A DNA stretch of 64,000 bases from Oceanomicrobium pacificus (GCF_009833495.1 NZ_WUWG01000001.1:496001-560000); one strand, 5' to 3'. Counted from the stretch's first letter, positions 33,432-42,858 are shown. Program-made: numbers and translations. Notes: generated by a model from the sequence alone, not told the origin.

Positions 33432-34397
33432 CTACTCGGCCAGGTGGCAGGCGACCTTGCTGGTGCCGATCAGCCGCATCTGCGGGCGTTCGGCCTTGCA
33501 GATATCCGCGGCCAGCGGACAGCGCGGATGGAAGGCACAGCCCGACGGCGGGTCGATCGGATCGGGGATCTCGCCCGTCGGCGGCGGCACCTCGCGGCCA
33601 AACCCGTCCATCCGCGGCGCGGCGTCGAGCAGCATCCGCGAATAGGGATGTTTCGGGTCGGTAAAGAGCGTCTCGGGGTCCGCTTCCTCGACCAGTCGAC
33701 CCAGATAGAGCACGCCGATCCGGTCCGCCATGTGGCGCACGACCGTCAGGTCGTGGGTGATGAGCAGATAGGTCAGACCAAGCTCGTCCTTCAGGTCGCT
33801 CATCAGGTTCAGAACCTGCGCCTGCACGGACACGTCGAGCGCCGAGGTCGGCTCGTCGCACACGATCAGCCGCGGGTTCGACGCCAGCGCCCGCGCGATG
33901 CAGATGCGCTGCCGCTGGCCGCCGGAAAATTCGTGCGGAAACTTGCCCGCATCCGACGGATGCAACCCGACCTGTTCGAGAAGTTTCTCTGCCAGCCCCT
34001 TCGTGTCGCCGCCTTTCGAGGCCACAGGTTCGACAATGATGTCGCGCACCCGCCAGCGCGGGTTGAGCGAGGCATAGGGGTCCTGGAAGATCATCTGGAT
34101 GTCCGACCGGACCTCCGCGACCTTGTCGCCGTCGGTTTCCTTGGCGAGGTTCACGCCCTCCACCTCGACATCACCGCCCGACGGGTTCAGGAGCCCGACG
34201 AGCATCTTGCCGATGGTCGATTTGCCCGACCCGCTTTCGCCGACGAGCGCATAGGTGGTGCGTTCCTCGATTTCGAAATCAACCTCCGACACGGCAGTCA
34301 GGAAGGCCTTTCCGCGCCGCTCCAGAATCCGGTTCAGGAGCGGTTTCGACACGTCGAAAATGCGCGTCAGGCCGCGAACAGTCACATGAGCGGTCAT
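33432..34397 (-). CDS. Peptide-type ABC transporter ATP-binding protein (DppF/OppF-like)
   Basis: A 321-residue ATPase of the OppF/DppF type. Walker A 'GESGSGKSTIGKM', signature 'FSGGQRQRICIARAL', Walker B 'LIVCDEPTSALDVS', and the C-terminal oligopeptide-transporter extension with the cysteine-containing 'GCAFHPRCPLAADIC' that is typical of this group. I place the start at ATG 34397, in an ATGA overlap with the OppD-like gene, because upstream residues have no family character. Last gene of the leftward operon starting at 38955 or 40682. Imports peptides, opines or other small nitrogen compounds. Confidence 0.93.
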   Translation of the reverse strand: MTAHVTVRGLTRIFDVSKPLLNRILERRGKAFLTAVSEVDFEIEERTTYALVGESGSGKSTIGKMLVGLLNPSGGDVEVEGVNLAKETDGDKVAEVRSDIQMIFQDPYASLNPRWRVRDIIVEPVASKGGDTKGLAEKLLEQVGLHPSDAGKFPHEFSGGQRQRICIARALASNPRLIVCDEPTSALDVSVQAQVLNLMSDLKDELGLTYLLITHDLTVVRHMADRIGVLYLGRLVEEADPETLFTDPKHPYSRMLLDAAPRMDGFGREVPPPTGEIPDPIDPPSGCAFHPRCPLAADICKAERPQMRLIGTSKVACHLAE

Positions 34398-35368
34398 TCG
34401 GCGGCCTCCGTCACCATGGGGAACCAGCAGGCGGCACGCCCGTCCGTGAGCGTCGGCGCCGGTGCCGTGCGGCATTTGTCAGCGGCCCGCGGGCAGCGCG
34501 GATGGAAGGCGCAACCGTCGGGCATGTAATTCAGTTTCGGCATCGATCCCGGGATCTGGTGCAGGCGGGTCTGGCCCTGCGACGCGAGCGGCGTCGAAGC
34601 CATCAGGCCATGCGTGTACGGGTGGCGCGGTTCCGTCAGAACCTCACGGACGGGTCCGAGTTCGGCCAGACGGCCGGCATACATGACCGCCACACGATCG
34701 GCGGCTTCCGCAATCACACCCATATCATGGGTGATGAGCATGACCGCCGTGCCCCGCTCGCGGCAGAGCCGTTTCAGAAGCGCGATGATCTGGGCTTGCA
34801 CCGACACGTCGAGCGCGGTGGTCGGCTCGTCGGCAATGACAAGGCTCGGCTCGGCACAGAGCGCGAGCGCGATCACAACGCGCTGCCGCATGCCGCCCGA
34901 AAACTCATGCGGATAGCTGTCGATACGCTCCTTCGCACCGGGAATGCCGACCTCGTCAAGCGCGGCCACGGCCCGCTTCTCGGCCTCTTTGCGGCCGATC
35001 GGCAGATGCGTCAGCATCGTCTCGGTCAGCTGGTCGCCGATCGTCAGGAGCGGGTTGAGCGAGGTGAGCGGGTCCTGGAAGATCATGCCGATCTCCTTGC
35101 CGCGCATCCGGCGCATCTCCTCGCCCTCCAGCGGATCGATCCGCGCGCCGTTCAGCCGGATCTCGCCGCCGGCAATGTGGGCCGGACGGTTGAGCAGGCC
35201 GATCACCGCGTTGCCGGCCATCGACTTGCCGGCGCCGCTCTCGCCCACGACGCCAAGGATCTCGCCCGCGGCAATGTCGTAGCTGACGCGGTCGACGGGT
35301 TTCAGGATGCCCTGCCGGGTCGGGATCTCGACCGACAGGTTGCGAATGGACAGAACGGGCGTGGTCAC
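34394..35368 (-). CDS. Peptide-type ABC transporter ATP-binding protein (DppD/OppD-like)
   Basis: A 324-residue ATPase. Walker A 'GESGAGKSMAGN' (Met in place of the usual Thr), signature 'FSGGMRQRVVIALAL', Walker B 'LVIADEPTTALDVS', H-loop 'VMLITHDMGVIAE', and C-terminal 'GCAFHPRCPRAADKC'. I start it at GTG 35368, whose first bases overlap the upstream stop (GTGA), directly before 'TTPVLSIRNLSVEIPT'. Works as heterodimer with the 33432 product to power the 35365/36324 permeases. Confidence 0.92.
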   Translation of the reverse strand: MTTPVLSIRNLSVEIPTRQGILKPVDRVSYDIAAGEILGVVGESGAGKSMAGNAVIGLLNRPAHIAGGEIRLNGARIDPLEGEEMRRMRGKEIGMIFQDPLTSLNPLLTIGDQLTETMLTHLPIGRKEAEKRAVAALDEVGIPGAKERIDSYPHEFSGGMRQRVVIALALCAEPSLVIADEPTTALDVSVQAQIIALLKRLCRERGTAVMLITHDMGVIAEAADRVAVMYAGRLAELGPVREVLTEPRHPYTHGLMASTPLASQGQTRLHQIPGSMPKLNYMPDGCAFHPRCPRAADKCRTAPAPTLTDGRAACWFPMVTEAAE

Positions 35369-36327
35369 CGGAGCCTCGGATTCAATGCGTCGCGCAGCCA
35401 GTCGCCGAGCAAGTTGACGCTCAGCGCCAGCGCAAGCAGCGTGCAGGCGGGGAAGAAGAGGATCCACCATTCACCGGAGAACAGAAATCCCTGCCCGATG
35501 CGAATGAGGGTCCCAAGCGAAGGTTGGGTCGGCGGCGCGCCGACACCGAGGAAAGAGAGCGTCGCCTCTGCGATGATCGCCAGCGCCAGCGAGATGGTCG
35601 CGATGACCAGAACCGGGGACAGCGCGTTGGGCAGGATATGCTTGAGCATGATCGCCCAGGGGCTGCGCCCGATCAACCGCGCCGCGGCCACGTAATCCTT
35701 GCTCTTCTCGACCAGTGTCGCACCGCGCACGACACGCGCGAACTGCACCCAATCCGACAGGCCGATGGCCAGGATCAGCACCCAGATCGCCATCTGGTCG
35801 CGATATTCGACCGGCGTGAACCCTTTGGCGATGCCGAAGATCAGCATGGCGACAAGGATCGAGGGGAAGGTCAGCTGCACGTCGGCGACGCGCATGATGA
35901 TCGTTTCCGTCCAGCCGCCGAAATAGCCCGAGACGAGGCCCAGCGTGATCCCGAGCACCATCGCGAAAAGCACGGCCGACGCCCCGACAAAGAGCGAGAT
36001 CCGCATCCCGTAGAGGATCGTGGAGAAAACATCGCGCCCCTGATCGTCGGTCCCCATCAGGAACGCGTCGCCGGTAAAGGCATTGGGCTCCAGCGGCGGG
36101 GTGAAGCCGTTCATCAGGTTCAGGCTCGCAGGGTCGAACGGATTGGTCGGTGCGATGAGCGGCGCGAAGACCGCCGACAGCACAAGGATGCAGACCACCG
36201 CGAAGGAAACGAGCGCCACGGGCGACCGTTTGAACGCGTAGAAGAAATCGCTCTCGCGGAAATCCTGCCAGAGGCTCTTGTCCACGGCCTCCGGCGGGGC
36301 GGCCTGGTTTGTTTGGGTATCGGTCAC
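35365..36327 (-). CDS. Peptide-type ABC transporter permease (DppC/OppC-like)
   Basis: A 320-residue permease. The N-terminal cytoplasmic stretch and first helix ('SPVALVSFAVVCILVLSAVF') are followed by the OppC-type periplasmic segment with 'FLMGTDDQGRDVFSTILYGMR', then five more helices and the ATPase-contact region 'SKDYVAAARLIGRSPWAIMLKH'. Start is GTG 36327, giving a GTGA overlap with the DppB-like gene; the longer upstream reading is its shadow. Standard second permease of the importer. Confidence 0.93.
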   Translation of the reverse strand: MTDTQTNQAAPPEAVDKSLWQDFRESDFFYAFKRSPVALVSFAVVCILVLSAVFAPLIAPTNPFDPASLNLMNGFTPPLEPNAFTGDAFLMGTDDQGRDVFSTILYGMRISLFVGASAVLFAMVLGITLGLVSGYFGGWTETIIMRVADVQLTFPSILVAMLIFGIAKGFTPVEYRDQMAIWVLILAIGLSDWVQFARVVRGATLVEKSKDYVAAARLIGRSPWAIMLKHILPNALSPVLVIATISLALAIIAEATLSFLGVGAPPTQPSLGTLIRIGQGFLFSGEWWILFFPACTLLALALSVNLLGDWLRDALNPRLR

Positions 36328-37310
36328 GAATGGCCCCCTGTCCGATCGACCCGCAAGCGGGGATCGATGAATACGTAAAGAATGTCCACCAGCAGGTTGA
36401 TGCCCACGAACATCACGGAGATGAGCATCAGGTAGGCCGCCATCACGGGGATGTCGACGAACTGGATCGCGTTGATGAAGAGCAGGCCGACGCCCGGCCA
36501 CTGGAACACGGTCTCGGTGATGATCGCGAAGGCGATGATTGCGCCGAGCTGCAGGCCGATCACGGTCACCACCGGCACCATCGTGTTCTTCAGCGCATGG
36601 TGGAAGTTGACGGCGCGTTCCTTCAGGCCGCGGGCGCGGGCAAAGCGGATGTAATCCTGCCGCAAGACCTCCAGCATCTCAGAGCGCACCAGCCGCATGA
36701 TGAGCGTCATCTGGTAGAGCCCGAGCGTGATCGCCGGCAGGATCAGCGCCTTGCGGCCGCTTTCGGTCAGGAATCCGGTCGTCCACCAGTCGCCTATGGA
36801 AACGGTCTCCCCCCGCCCGAAGGAAGGCAGCCAGCCCAGCTCCACCGAGAAGAGGTAGATGAGCAGGATTCCGATCAGGAAGGTTGGCAGTGACACGCCG
36901 ATAAGCGACGCGGCCATGATGATATGCGCCGTGGCGCCGTTCCTCCGTATCGCCGTGAAGACCCCGAGCATGATCCCGATCGCAATCGCCAGAACGCCCG
37001 AGACGAAGGCCAGTTCCAGCGTTGCCGGCGCGCGTTCCAGTAGGATCTCGGACACTTCGCGGCCCTGCCGGTAGCTGACGCCGAAATTGCCCTGGATCGC
37101 CCCTTCGAGGAACCGGAAATATTGCACCGGGAAAGGCTGGTCGAGCCCAAGCTGCGCGCGCAGACGCTCCACATCCTCGATGGTGCGTTCCTGACCGAGC
37201 ATGTTGTCGATCGGATCGCCGACGAAGCGGAACATCGAGAAGGCGACGAGGCCGACGATCAGCAATACGAGGATCGATTGCCCGACGCGGCGGATGACGA
37301 AGGCCAGCAT
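36324..37310 (-). CDS. Peptide-type ABC transporter permease (DppB/OppB-like)
   Basis: A 328-residue permease with six predicted helices. Features: start 'MLAFVIRRVGQSILVLLIVG', the OppB-type 'RAQLGLDQPFPVQYFRFLEG' periplasmic segment, the ATPase-contact loop 'RQDYIRFARARGLKERAVNF', and the last helix pair near 'DIPVMAAYLMLISVMFVG'. It follows the binding-protein gene after 79 bp and overlaps the DppC-like gene. Standard first permease of the importer. Confidence 0.93.
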   Translation of the reverse strand: MLAFVIRRVGQSILVLLIVGLVAFSMFRFVGDPIDNMLGQERTIEDVERLRAQLGLDQPFPVQYFRFLEGAIQGNFGVSYRQGREVSEILLERAPATLELAFVSGVLAIAIGIMLGVFTAIRRNGATAHIIMAASLIGVSLPTFLIGILLIYLFSVELGWLPSFGRGETVSIGDWWTTGFLTESGRKALILPAITLGLYQMTLIMRLVRSEMLEVLRQDYIRFARARGLKERAVNFHHALKNTMVPVVTVIGLQLGAIIAFAIITETVFQWPGVGLLFINAIQFVDIPVMAAYLMLISVMFVGINLLVDILYVFIDPRLRVDRTGGHS

Positions 37311-37389
37311 TGAGGTGTTTTGCCTTTCCTTGAGGCCGGACAGGCGCCCGGCGGATGCCCCGGCAGGACCGGGGCACCGGTTTTCATGT

Positions 37390-38955
37390 TCAGTTGACGG
37401 TGACCCACCGCAGGATGAAGAAATTGTCCGGCCGCTGGGTCAGTTCGATATTGCTGCGGGTGCCCCAGACGAGCGGCTGCACGTAAAGCGGCACATAGGC
37501 CACTTCGTCCTGCAGGATCTTGGCCGTCTCGTCGAGCATCGCCTGCCGCTTGTCCGCGTCGATCTCCGACTGGATCATCGGCAGAAGCTCGTCCACACGC
37601 GCGTTGGAAAAGCCGCCGAAGTTCCAGGAGCCGAGTTTCTTCTCCTCGTTCGGCGTGGCAGCAAGGAAGCGGATCGGATGTTCGGCATCGAACGTGCCCG
37701 GCGACCAGCCCAGCAGGTACATGTCGTAATTGTCGGCCCGCAGTTCCGGCCAGTAGTTCTGCACCGGCATCGCGTCGAGCGTCGCGGTGATGCCGACCTG
37801 CGCCAGCATGCCGGTGATCGCCTGGCAGACGGCCTCGTCGTTCAGATAGCGGTTGTTGGGGCATTTCAGCCCGAAGGAGAACCCGTCGGGATAGCCGGCC
37901 TCCGCCAGCAGCGCCTTGGCCTTTTCCGGGTCATAGGCCGGACGTTCGGACAGGCCTTCGGAATAGCCATTCATTGCCGGAGAGACGAGCTGGCTCGCAG
38001 GCTCCGCATTGCCCCGCATGGTGGTCTGCAGGATCGCCGGCACATTGACCGCATGGGCCACGGCCTGCCGGACGCGGACATCGGCAAACGGGTTCTTGTC
38101 GCTGGTTTCGGCGGAATATTTCAGCGCGTCGGCCTCATGCGGGAAACCGAGCATGATGATCCGGGCCTCGATGCCCTGGATGACATTCACGTCCGGATCG
38201 CTCTGCAGGCGCGCCACATCCTGGATCGGGACGGGGTTGATGAAATCCACATCCCCCGACAGGAGCGCGGCCAGCGCGGTCGCGGGGTTCTGGATCGGGG
38301 TCAGCGTGGCCTTGGTGATGTTGTGCTCGACATCGCCCCACCAGCCGTCATGCGGCATCAGTTCGGTGCGCAGGCCCGGCTCGCGGGCCGTGACCTTGAA
38401 GGCCCCGGTGCCATTGGCATTGATCGTGGCGTAGTTGCCATTCTCCTTGTCGGGCAGCGTGGCATTGTTGGCCTCGGCCCAGCCGCTGTCCATGATCATC
38501 CAGTTGGCGATCGAGGAGGGGAAGATCGGGTTCGGCGCGCTGGTCATGAAATCGACGGTGTAATCGTCGACCTTCACGACCTCGGATATCGGCGCGAACC
38601 AGCTGCGCGTGTCGGACCCTTCGTCGGACGCGCGCTCGTAGGAAAAGATGACGTCGTCGGCATTGAATTCCGCCCCGTCGTGGAAGGTCACGCCCTCGCG
38701 GAGCGTGAAGCGCCAGCCTTCGCCGTCGCCGATCGGCTCCCAGTCGGTGGCGAGCGCCGGTTCGACACTCATGTCCTTGCCGCGGCGCACCAGCCCTTCA
38801 TAGACATTGTTGAGGAATCCCAGCACCGGCGTCGAGTTGACGGCATGCGGGTCCATCGTCTGCGGATCGGTGGTTTCAGCCCAGGTGAATTCCGCCGCCC
38901 CGACGGGCAGCGCGACAACGGTTGACGCAAGAAAGGCGAAGATCGTTCGTTTCAT
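37390..38955 (-). CDS. ABC transporter substrate-binding protein, family 5 (second of two)
   Basis: A 521-residue peptide/nickel-type solute-binding protein. The signal peptide is about residues 1-20 (MKRTIFAFLASTVVALPVGA, then AEFTW). Family-5 marks: 'TMDPHAVNSTPVLGFLNNVY', 'FTLREGVTFHDGAEFNADDV' and 'PFADVRVRQAVAHAVN'. Start ATG 38955 follows AGGAT at suitable spacing. It is a paralogue of the protein at 39102 with the same segment order, and its gene is directly upstream of the permeases. No lipobox. Ligand may be a peptide, opine or other oligo compound. Confidence 0.92.
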   Translation of the reverse strand: MKRTIFAFLASTVVALPVGAAEFTWAETTDPQTMDPHAVNSTPVLGFLNNVYEGLVRRGKDMSVEPALATDWEPIGDGEGWRFTLREGVTFHDGAEFNADDVIFSYERASDEGSDTRSWFAPISEVVKVDDYTVDFMTSAPNPIFPSSIANWMIMDSGWAEANNATLPDKENGNYATINANGTGAFKVTAREPGLRTELMPHDGWWGDVEHNITKATLTPIQNPATALAALLSGDVDFINPVPIQDVARLQSDPDVNVIQGIEARIIMLGFPHEADALKYSAETSDKNPFADVRVRQAVAHAVNVPAILQTTMRGNAEPASQLVSPAMNGYSEGLSERPAYDPEKAKALLAEAGYPDGFSFGLKCPNNRYLNDEAVCQAITGMLAQVGITATLDAMPVQNYWPELRADNYDMYLLGWSPGTFDAEHPIRFLAATPNEEKKLGSWNFGGFSNARVDELLPMIQSEIDADKRQAMLDETAKILQDEVAYVPLYVQPLVWGTRSNIELTQRPDNFFILRWVTVN

Positions 38956-39032
38956 AAGATTCATCCTGTTCGGTTGAGTGACCACCCGGACCGGGGCAGC
39001 GGTGTAATTCAAGCCGTTCCGGGCTTCCACCC

Positions 39033-39069
39033 GAAAAAACCATCCCGGGGAAGGCAAGCTTCCCCGGGA
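39033..39069 (-). terminator. Intrinsic terminator between the two binding-protein genes
   Basis: On the minus strand an 11-bp perfect stem (39043-39053 with 39059-39069, loop of 5) is followed after three bases by six T (39034-39039). It ends or attenuates the transcript of the 39102-40682 gene, so downstream importer genes are expressed by read-through or from an own promoter. Confidence 0.75.
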
Positions 39070-39101
39070 CAGATGTTATGCCAGTCGCTTCGCGATGAAC
39101 G

Positions 39102-40682
39102 TCATTTCATCGTGAAGTACTTGACCTTCGGCTGATCTTCGGGATCGACCTCGATCCCGACACCTTCGGCCATGCCCCAGTTCAGGACCTGGTGATGGAT
39201 CGGGATGTAGAGCTGCTCGTCCTGAACGACACGCCAGATGGCGGCAATGTCGGCATTCCGGGCTTCCAGATCGGTGTTGGAGGCCAGCGATTCGATCTTC
39301 GCGTCGATTTCGTCATTGTCGAAACCGGTGCCGTTCCAGGTGCCGATATCGTCTTCACGACCGTGCACGAGGAAGTTGAAGATATATTCCGAATCGTAGG
39401 TCGGAACGCCCCAGCCGAGCATGTAGAAGTCGGTCTTGCTGTCGGTGATCAGCGGGAAGTGCTGCGCCTTGGGTTTGGCGTCGAGATTCACCGTGATACC
39501 GATCTGGCCGAGCATGCCGACGGCAGCCTGACAGATCGCTTCATCGTTGATGTAGCGGTCGTTCGGGCAGTCGAGGCGGATCGAGAATCCGTCACCGTAA
39601 CCGGCTTCCTCCATCAGGGCCTTGGCGGCCTCGATGTCGGTGGTGCTTTCGGCATCCATCGCTTCGGTCCAGCCGTTCACGAAGGGCGGCGCGATCATGC
39701 CGGCCGGCTGGGACTGGCCGCGCATCACGACCTGACGGATGGCGTCGCGGTTGATCGCCATCGACATGGCCTTGCGGACGCGCACGTCGGCGAGCGGGTT
39801 CGCGCCGTCGACATTGTCAGCTTCGATATCGTCGGCACCCTGGTTCATGCCGAAGAAGATGACGCGGTTCTGCGGCGCCTGCTTCACGGTCAGACCGTCC
39901 GCGGATTCGACGCGGTCGAGATCCTGCACCGGCATGTCCTGAAGGAAGTTCAGTTCACCGGAGAGAAGTGCTGCGACGCGGGTCGCGGCGTTCTGGATCG
40001 GGGTGTAGACGATCTCGCTCACTTCCAGCGGGAAGTCGTTGCGACCCCAGTAATCCTCGTTGCGGACCATGACGGTTTTCACGTCCGGCTCGCGGCTCTG
40101 GAGCACATAGGGACCGGTGCCGTTCGCGTTGGTGGTCGCGAAGGTGATCTCGCCGCCCTCGAAGTCCTGCACGTTGACCGTGTCGTTCGCTTCCGTCCAG
40201 CCCTTGTCCATCATGAACAGGTTGGTCAGGTTCGACGGCAGGATCGGGTTCGGACCATCGGTGACGATTTCGACCGTGTAGTCGTCCACAGCGCGGACTT
40301 CGGTGATCGAGCCGATCAGCTCTTTCATGTCCGAGTTCGGCTGTTTGGCGCGCTCGAAGCTGAAGACAACGTCTTCGGCGGTGAAGTCGGCACCGTCGTG
40401 GAACTTGACGCCTTCACGCAGCTTGAACACCCAGACATTCGGGTCGGCTTCGCTCGGCGCCCATTCGGTCGCCAGCGCGGCCTCGAACGCACCCGTGGTG
40501 TCACGGATGATGAGCGGCTCGTACATCTGGTGGCGGATGGTATGGGTCGGCCCTTCGTTCTGTGCGTGCGGGTCGAGGGTGAGCGCATCGCCGGCCCGGG
40601 CCCAGCGCAGGGTTTCGGCGCTTGCGGGAACGGCCATCGCGACTGCGAAAGACGCAATGACGGCTTTTGATACGGTTTTCAT
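39102..40682 (-). CDS. ABC transporter substrate-binding protein, family 5 (first of two)
   Basis: A 526-residue family-5 solute-binding protein with signal peptide (residues 1-22, ending VPASA/ETLRW). Conserved segments: 'TLDPHAQNEGPTHTIRHQMY', 'FKLREGVKFHDGADFTAEDV', 'NPLADVRVRKAMSMAINRDA'. I use ATG 40682, which is preceded by GGGAG; ATG at 40694 would add four residues. It is separated by a terminator from its paralogue at 37390, so it may be made in larger amounts. Both probably deliver ligands to the same Dpp-type membrane complex and may widen its substrate range. Confidence 0.92.
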   Translation of the reverse strand: MKTVSKAVIASFAVAMAVPASAETLRWARAGDALTLDPHAQNEGPTHTIRHQMYEPLIIRDTTGAFEAALATEWAPSEADPNVWVFKLREGVKFHDGADFTAEDVVFSFERAKQPNSDMKELIGSITEVRAVDDYTVEIVTDGPNPILPSNLTNLFMMDKGWTEANDTVNVQDFEGGEITFATTNANGTGPYVLQSREPDVKTVMVRNEDYWGRNDFPLEVSEIVYTPIQNAATRVAALLSGELNFLQDMPVQDLDRVESADGLTVKQAPQNRVIFFGMNQGADDIEADNVDGANPLADVRVRKAMSMAINRDAIRQVVMRGQSQPAGMIAPPFVNGWTEAMDAESTTDIEAAKALMEEAGYGDGFSIRLDCPNDRYINDEAICQAAVGMLGQIGITVNLDAKPKAQHFPLITDSKTDFYMLGWGVPTYDSEYIFNFLVHGREDDIGTWNGTGFDNDEIDAKIESLASNTDLEARNADIAAIWRVVQDEQLYIPIHHQVLNWGMAEGVGIEVDPEDQPKVKYFTMK

Positions 40683-40840
40683 GAGAACTCCCATTATTGT
40701 TATCGGCGGACACTGTTCGCCAAATTTTCAGGAATCACAAGACCCGGTCCGGAGATTTACCTTCCCCTTACGTAACGGCCAGCAGCCCCTCCCGGTCCGC
40801 GCCTTGCAGGCTTGGGTTTCGCACCACACACAGGCCCTGA

Positions 40841-40875
40841 AACGAAAACACCGCGCCCGTATCGGGGCGCGGTGT
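40841..40875 (-). terminator. Intrinsic terminator of the TRAP operon
   Basis: A 10-bp perfect stem (CACCGCGCCC 40849-40858 with GGGCGCGGTG 40865-40874, 6-nt loop). On the minus strand it is followed by TTTTCGTTT. It lies 43 bp after the stop of the CaiB-type gene and so ends the leftward operon from 47473. Confidence 0.75.
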
Positions 40876-40917
40876 GGTTCGCAAAGGGCCTGTGCCGGAC
40901 GGGCTCAACCGCGGAAA

Positions 40918-42081
40918 TCAGGCGCGTTTGGCTTCGGCCAGACCCAGTTCGCGCAGGACCTCTTCGGTATGTTCACCCTGCATCGGCGGCGGGGTCGAGG
41001 CGCGCGGCGCGGCGTTGGTGCGGATGGGACAGCCGATCAGTTTCATCGGCCCGGCTTCGGCATGGGTCACGTCCACGATCATGCCGTTCACGCCCGCCTC
41101 GGGTCGGGTCAGCGCCTCCGCAGGCGTGACGATCCGCGCGCACAGGATGCCCTGCGCTTCCAGCGCCGGCAGCCAGTCGCCGGTCGATTTCTGCACCAGC
41201 CGCTCGGCAATCGCGGCGCGCAGGGCGTCACGGTTCTCATATTGCAGGACCGGCGTCGCAAACCGGTCTTCCTGCGTCAGGTCCGGCAGGCCAAGACCCT
41301 TGCAGATCAGTTGCACCGGATTGTCGGTAAAGACGGGCGAGATCTCGATATAGCCGTCCGCGGTCCGCCAGGCATGCGGCAGGGTCTTTTCGGTCAGGGT
41401 CAGGTTCACGTCGCCCGCATCGGCTGCGGCCGGGTTGAGCGCCTGCGGCCCGTCCCAGACATGGGCGGTGAGCGCGGCACTGTGCAGATCGGTGAAGACC
41501 TGGCAGCCCTTGCCCGTGCTGGCGCGGCTCACCAGCCCCCCGAGGATCGCATTGGCCAGCACCAGTCCTGCGACGTGATCGACCGACACGGTCGGCGGTG
41601 CGGGCAGGCGGTTCGCGTCACCGGCGGAGAAGAGCCCGCCTTCGGCCGCGGCCATCTGCGCATGGCCGGCACGGCCGCGCTCTGCATCCGGTCCCTGCTC
41701 GCCCCAGCCGGAGGCCGAAGCATGGACGATCCGCGGGAAGCGCGCGTGCAGCGTCTCGAAGTCGATGCCCATCTTGCGGTCCACGCCGGGGCGGAAATTG
41801 TGCACGACGACATCGGCCGTCTCCAGCAGGCGATCGAGCGCCGCCTGCCCGCTCTCGGCCTTCAGGTCGAGCACGATGGAGCGTTTGTTCCTGTTCAGCC
41901 CCGCGAAAGGCATGCTCACATCGCCGACGAAAGGCCCCCAGGCGCGCGACCAGTCGCCCCGTCCCGGCCGTTCGATCTTGATCACGTCCGCGCCAAGGTC
42001 GGCCAGCAGCAATGTCGCAACCGGCCCTTGCCAGACATGGGTGAAATCCACGATGCGAATATCCTTGAGCATGTCGTACAT
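40918..42081 (-). CDS. CaiB/BaiF-family (class III CoA transferase-like) protein lacking the usual Asp
   Basis: A 387-residue member of the class III CoA-transferase family, which moves CoA between acids through an aspartyl-CoA thioester. Fold marks are 'DFTHVWQGPVATLLLADLGA', 'IKIERPGRGDWSR', 'LNRNKRSIVLDLK', 'VVVHNFRPGVDRKMGID' and 'VDHVAGLVLANAI'. In the segment where the catalytic Asp is expected (PGYD...QA.SGL in family members), this protein reads RAGHAQMAAAEGGL, aligning Ala141 with the Asp. So activity may differ or be lost. Start ATG 42081 follows AAAGGG; 3 bp after the enoyl-CoA hydratase gene. Last gene of the TRAP operon. Confidence 0.85.
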   Translation of the reverse strand: MYDMLKDIRIVDFTHVWQGPVATLLLADLGADVIKIERPGRGDWSRAWGPFVGDVSMPFAGLNRNKRSIVLDLKAESGQAALDRLLETADVVVHNFRPGVDRKMGIDFETLHARFPRIVHASASGWGEQGPDAERGRAGHAQMAAAEGGLFSAGDANRLPAPPTVSVDHVAGLVLANAILGGLVSRASTGKGCQVFTDLHSAALTAHVWDGPQALNPAAADAGDVNLTLTEKTLPHAWRTADGYIEISPVFTDNPVQLICKGLGLPDLTQEDRFATPVLQYENRDALRAAIAERLVQKSTGDWLPALEAQGILCARIVTPAEALTRPEAGVNGMIVDVTHAEAGPMKLIGCPIRTNAAPRASTPPPMQGEHTEEVLRELGLAEAKRA

Positions 42082-42084
42082 GTC

Positions 42085-42858
42085 TTATTGCCCTTTGTAA
42101 TTGGGGGGTCGTTTCTCGAGGAAGGCGACAAGACCCTCCTGCCCATCCTCGGTGGCCTTGCAGAACCCGCCGGCGAGGCTTTCAAGCGTCGCACCGAGCA
42201 GGACACCGCCGGCCCCGTCGACAAGCTGTTTGGACACCTGCACCGAAAGCGGCGCATTGGCGGCGATCTGTTGTGCCAGTTCCTGCGCGCGGTCCATCAA
42301 TGCGTCGGCCGGATGCAGTTCCGTCACCAGCCCCCAGTCGCGGGCCTGTCCGGCAGGGATCGTGTCACCGGTATAGATCATCTGAGACGCGCGCGCGCGG
42401 CCGATCAGTTTCGGCAGGCGCTGCGTCGCGCCCCAGCCGCAGACCGTGCCGATCCGGACTTCGGGGCTCGCAAAGACCGCCGTGTCCGCGGCAATGCAGA
42501 AATCGAATGCCAGCGCCAGTTCCAGACCGCCGCCAAGCGTGTAGCCGTTCAGCGCCCCGATCACCGGCACGCGGAGCGAGGCGATCCGGTCGATGAGCGC
42601 GTGACCGCCGCGCACCCAGTCGCGCCACGTATCCGCAGGGCCGAGCGCGCTGAAGGCGCCGATATCCGCCCCGACCGAGAAGGCCTTGCCGGTGCCGGTG
42701 ACGATCACGGCGCGGGCGCTGGCATCGCGTTCGATTGCGCTGACGGCAGTGTCGAGCGCGGCCATCATGTCGGGGTCGATCGCGTTCAGTTTCTCCGGCC
42801 GGTTCAGCCGGATCGTGACGATGCCATCCGTAGTCTCGATTTGCAGCCTGTCGGTCAT
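42085..42858 (-). CDS. Enoyl-CoA hydratase/isomerase (crotonase) family protein
   Basis: A 257-residue crotonase. Both catalytic glutamates of hydratases are present: 'GGGLELALAFDF' and 'FASPEVRIGTV'. The CoA-binding loop starts as 'RLNRPEKLNAIDPDMM', and the oxyanion-hole region is 'FSVGADIGAFSALG'. So hydration of an enoyl-CoA is plausible. Start ATG 42858 is an ATGA overlap with the glycoside hydrolase gene. Co-transcription with a CaiB-type protein suggests a CoA-ester branch in degradation of the imported compound. Confidence 0.9.
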   Translation of the reverse strand: MTDRLQIETTDGIVTIRLNRPEKLNAIDPDMMAALDTAVSAIERDASARAVIVTGTGKAFSVGADIGAFSALGPADTWRDWVRGGHALIDRIASLRVPVIGALNGYTLGGGLELALAFDFCIAADTAVFASPEVRIGTVCGWGATQRLPKLIGRARASQMIYTGDTIPAGQARDWGLVTELHPADALMDRAQELAQQIAANAPLSVQVSKQLVDGAGGVLLGATLESLAGGFCKATEDGQEGLVAFLEKRPPNYKGQ

